Source: an uncultured Planctomycetota bacterium | GTDB taxonomy: Bacteria > Planctomycetota > Brocadiia > CAIUPP01 | Length of the DNA: 64,000 nucleotides | Direction: 5' to 3' | Assembly (NCBI GenBank): GCA_903901045.1 | Contig: CAIUPP010000060.1 | Location: 132,661-196,660 of the forward strand | Shown here: piece after piece, positions 61,734 to 64,000 of the stretch | Layout: every line of letters starts with the position of its first letter | Position numbering within the stretch: the stretch's first letter is position 1 | The notes under the pieces: model-generated | What the model was told of the DNA's origin: nothing | The model's database searches: none | What the model saw: only the letters and a program-made list of their open reading frames with translations | Program-made: the position numbers and the translations under genes

Positions 61734-61769
61734 ATGCGAATGCGCATGCGGGCCATTGAACATGGGTGA
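61734..61769 (+). other. Possible short upstream frame ahead of the symporter
   Basis: GGGAGGA (61717-61723) is followed by two tiny frames: ATG at 61724 (11 codons, stop at 61759) and ATG at 61734 (MRMRMRAIEHG, stop at 61769, overlapping the symporter start). GGAGG is too near the first ATG but suits the second. The symporter's own ATG has no site. One frame may be a translated leader coupled to the symporter. Speculative. Confidence 0.3.
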
Positions 61770-63354
61770 TCTGGTCGTTGCCGAGAAGATGGCGGCGGGC
61801 CTCGGGTTGCTGGATGTGGCCGTGGTGGCCGCAGCGGTCGGCGCGCTGTTCATCATCGCATGGTTCAGCGGGCGCGAGGAGAAGGACACGGCGGACTTCT
61901 TCGTCGCGCGCAGGAGCATTCCGGCGGTCATCGCCTGCCTCTCCTTCGTGGCAACCGAGGTCAGCGCGGTCACCATCATCGGCGTCCCATCGACGGGGTT
62001 CAAGGAGAACTGGCAGTACCTGCAGTTCTTCCTGGGGTCGGCGGCGGCGCGGATACTGATCGCGTTTCTCTTCATCCCTGTCTTCTTCAAATTCAACGTC
62101 ACCACGATCTATGAATTCCTCAGGCACCGCTTCGGCGCGGCGACGCAGTACAGCGGGTCGGCTTTCTTCTTCGTCACGCGGCTGATGGCCTCGGGCGTCC
62201 GGCTGTACGCCGCTTGCCTTGGGGTGGCGGTAATCCTCGGCTGGGACGCCTGGCGGACCTGGGACCTCTACGGCTGGCACGTGAACTCGGGCCTGATGGC
62301 GGCGCTGGCGTTGTTCACGATGTGCAGCATCGTCTTCATCGCGTTCGGCGGCATCAAAGCGGTGGTATGGACCGGAGCGTTCGAGACGACGGTCTTCTTC
62401 CTGGCGGGCGGCGCGGTCGCAATTTACTTGTGGAAGAACATTCACCTCGACGCCGGCGCGGCGTGGCAGGTGGCGAGCGACGCAGGAAGGACAAGCCTGC
62501 TGAACACGGGAGCGCAGTATTTCGCGCCGGGGACAAGCTGCTGGGACGGTTTCGTGAAGACGTTCTCCGATCCGAATACCCTCTGGGCGGCGACGCTGAA
62601 CGCATTCTTCGTGGGGCTGTGCGTCTTCGGCACGGACCAGGAATTGATGCAGCGGCTGCTGACGGTGAAGACCCGGCGCTCCAGCCAGAAAGCGCTGATC
62701 GGCACCATCCTCGCCGCCTTCCCGCTGGTCACACTCTACCTGGGGCTGGGCACGCTGCTGTTCCTGTACTATCACCAGCATCCCACGCTGCCGCTGCCGG
62801 ACAATCCGGACAAGATACTCTCGCACTTTGTCGTCACGGTGCTGCCGACGGGGCTGAAGGGGCTCGTGCTTGCCGCCGTGGTGCTGGCGAGCATCGACTC
62901 GCCGCTAAGTTCCCTCTCCTCCTCCTTCGTCACGGACATTTACCGTCCGTTGATTCGCAAGGATGCCTCCGAGCGGCATTACCTCTGGGTGTCGCGCTGC
63001 GGCATCGTCGGGTTCGGCATCCTGCTGGCGATCCTGGCCCTGGCGTTCAGCGCGTTGACGGGCATCCTCTGGCTGGCCTTCAAGGTCATTGCGGTGACCG
63101 GGGGTAGCACGCTGGGGATATTCCTGCTCGGGATGGTGACGAAGCGGCGCGGAAACACGGAGAACGTGATTGCCATGGTCGATAGTGCGGCGGTGACGGC
63201 GTCGCTGCTGCTGCTGTCGGAGTTGAAGATCATTTCGCTGGGGTGGAGCTGGCTCATCGTGGTCGGCACCATCCTGACCTTCGTTATCGGATATGCACTC
63301 GGTAGGCCCGCCGCCGAAAGTCCGGCGGCGCCCTCTCAGAAGGAAGCTTCGTAG
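61762..63354 (+). CDS. Sodium/solute symporter (SSS family)
   Basis: A 530-aa polytopic transporter. I choose the ATG at 61762; a TTG at 61756 is the other option. Around 13 hydrophobic helices are seen. Family features: DFFVARRSIPAVIACLSFVA, TEVSAVTIIGVPSTGF, TIYEFLRHRFG (the SSS region before helix 4), TDQELMQRLLTVK (the conserved intracellular motif) and SSLSSSFVTDIYRPL. It is expected to import a sugar, amino sugar or related solute with Na+. The next gene encodes a GH20-like enzyme, which suggests an amino-sugar substrate. Confidence 0.9.
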   Translation: MGDLVVAEKMAAGLGLLDVAVVAAAVGALFIIAWFSGREEKDTADFFVARRSIPAVIACLSFVATEVSAVTIIGVPSTGFKENWQYLQFFLGSAAARILIAFLFIPVFFKFNVTTIYEFLRHRFGAATQYSGSAFFFVTRLMASGVRLYAACLGVAVILGWDAWRTWDLYGWHVNSGLMAALALFTMCSIVFIAFGGIKAVVWTGAFETTVFFLAGGAVAIYLWKNIHLDAGAAWQVASDAGRTSLLNTGAQYFAPGTSCWDGFVKTFSDPNTLWAATLNAFFVGLCVFGTDQELMQRLLTVKTRRSSQKALIGTILAAFPLVTLYLGLGTLLFLYYHQHPTLPLPDNPDKILSHFVVTVLPTGLKGLVLAAVVLASIDSPLSSLSSSFVTDIYRPLIRKDASERHYLWVSRCGIVGFGILLAILALAFSALTGILWLAFKVIAVTGGSTLGIFLLGMVTKRRGNTENVIAMVDSAAVTASLLLLSELKIISLGWSWLIVVGTILTFVIGYALGRPAAESPAAPSQKEAS

Positions 63355-63364
63355 AGGTGGAAGA

Positions 63365-64000
63365 ATGCGCACGATTCGATTGGATGCGGGGCGCGCCCCG
63401 GAAGAACTTCGCGCCGGATTGCACGAGATTCTGGCCGAATACGGGGGGCGATTCTCGCGCGAAGCGGATGCGCTCGGGGTCGCGTTCGAGGCGTGCTCCT
63501 CAATAGCCCCCGGCGGGTTCTCCGTGACGGTCGGCGCGCGGGAAGCGCGTGTCCTGTACGCGCGCAAAGTGGATGCGTTCCGGGCGCTTGGACGGCTGCT
63601 GGGAGCGCGGGAGTCCCTGCGGGAGGGGGCGACGTTCGCCGAGACCGCGCGATTCGACATGCTGGGCATCATGGTGGACGTATCGCGCAACGGAGTGCTC
63701 AGACCGGACGCCGCCCGCATGCTCCTGCGACGATGCGCCCTCATGGGCATTAACGTGTTCATGCTGTATGCCGAGGACACCTACGAGGTGCCGGGGGAGC
63801 CGTTCTTCGGCTACCTGCGAGGACGCTACACGCATGATGAGATGAAGGAGTTGGACGCTTACGCGAACGACCTAGGCATTGAAATGTTCCCCTGCATCCA
63901 GACGCTGGGCCACCTGGGGCAGGTGTTGCAGTGGCCGGCCTACGCGGCGCACCGCGACACGAAGGATGTGCTGCTTGCCGAAGAGGAGCAGACCTACCGG
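63365..64000 (+). CDS. GH20-like beta-N-acetylhexosaminidase, partial (3' end beyond window)
   Basis: GAGGTGG precedes the ATG at 63365, 10 nt after the symporter stop; 212 codons run open to the window edge. After an N-terminal alpha/beta domain (MRTIRLDAGRAPEELRAGL, residues 1-90) the GH20 barrel begins: FDMLGIMVDVSRNGVLRPDA, MGINVFMLYAEDTYEVPGEP, FFGYLRGRYTHDEMKELDAY and MFPCIQTLGHLGQVLQWP. These match bacterial GH20 hexosaminidases; the catalytic Asp-Glu pair lies beyond the edge. No signal peptide. Expected to release GlcNAc or a similar sugar, fitting the symporter and wall-recycling genes next to it. Confidence 0.85.
   Translation, partial: MRTIRLDAGRAPEELRAGLHEILAEYGGRFSREADALGVAFEACSSIAPGGFSVTVGAREARVLYARKVDAFRALGRLLGARESLREGATFAETARFDMLGIMVDVSRNGVLRPDAARMLLRRCALMGINVFMLYAEDTYEVPGEPFFGYLRGRYTHDEMKELDAYANDLGIEMFPCIQTLGHLGQVLQWPAYAAHRDTKDVLLAEEEQTYR

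Overview
The window is GC-rich, gene-dense bacterial chromosomal DNA of 64 kb with no plasmid or phage backbone. The content is typical of an uncultured polysaccharide-degrading bacterium from the Planctomycetota/Lentisphaerota/Hydrogenedentota/Sumerlaeota range: a DUF4838 protein with a CBM9-like tail, a GH78-type rhamnosidase, GH32-like and GH20-like hydrolases, Gfo/Idh oxidoreductases, a Ser/Thr kinase fused to a sulfatase-modifying-factor domain, a HAF-repeat surface protein and pilin-like proteins. I cannot assign the phylum from this sequence alone. Cell-wall genes (uppP, murQ, anmK) indicate a peptidoglycan-containing cell.

Layout. (1) 76-14555, plus strand: a catabolic cluster with two large glycan-related proteins, a secreted CBM protein, a Nif3-like protein, a GH78-type hydrolase, an M42 aminopeptidase, two paralogous beta-propellers and a double-length amidohydrolase. 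(2) 14765-17962: a small secreted repeat protein, then a minus-strand flavoprotein, an esterase and a CBM9-like protein. (3) 18137-25352: a giant receptor-like kinase, a coiled-coil lipoprotein coupled to a glycerol-1-phosphate-dehydrogenase-like enzyme, and a HAF protein with a threonine tail. (4) 25485-27109, minus: a pilin-like protein and a membrane partner. (5) 27255-30540: etfB-etfA-glcD, with a probable single-base frameshift at the glcD 3' end. (6) 30868-37318: a cyclic-di-GMP signalling cluster (two histidine kinases, an HD-GYP response regulator, two diguanylate cyclases) around a membrane protein. (7) 37557-41055, minus: a small Cys protein and a single-chain type IIG restriction-modification enzyme. 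(8) 41282-47326: an SDR, a Trm112-like zinc protein, a phosphoesterase, yidC, mnmE and uppP, followed by tRNA-Leu(CAG) with its own promoter and terminator. (9) 47700-51829: a flavoprotein, a GH32-like enzyme, a Gfo/Idh oxidoreductase and a membrane-anchored repeat protein. (10) 51941-57912, minus: two very large membrane proteins, translationally coupled. (11) 58123-64000: an AGE-type epimerase, anmK-murQ, a sodium/solute symporter and the start of a GH20-like hexosaminidase, together an amino-sugar and wall-recycling block.

The least conventional signals are two nested inverted-repeat elements lying exactly at gene 3' ends (4949-5081 and 16091-16214), a run of GAA-loop hairpins (37447-37528), an in-frame 93-bp insertion bounded by 9-bp direct repeats in the restriction enzyme, the amidohydrolase whose N-terminal half has lost its metal ligands, and the paired giant membrane proteins. 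I saw no CRISPR array, rRNA, prophage or complete transposon. Several long antisense reading frames are GC-codon shadows of real genes and were left out.
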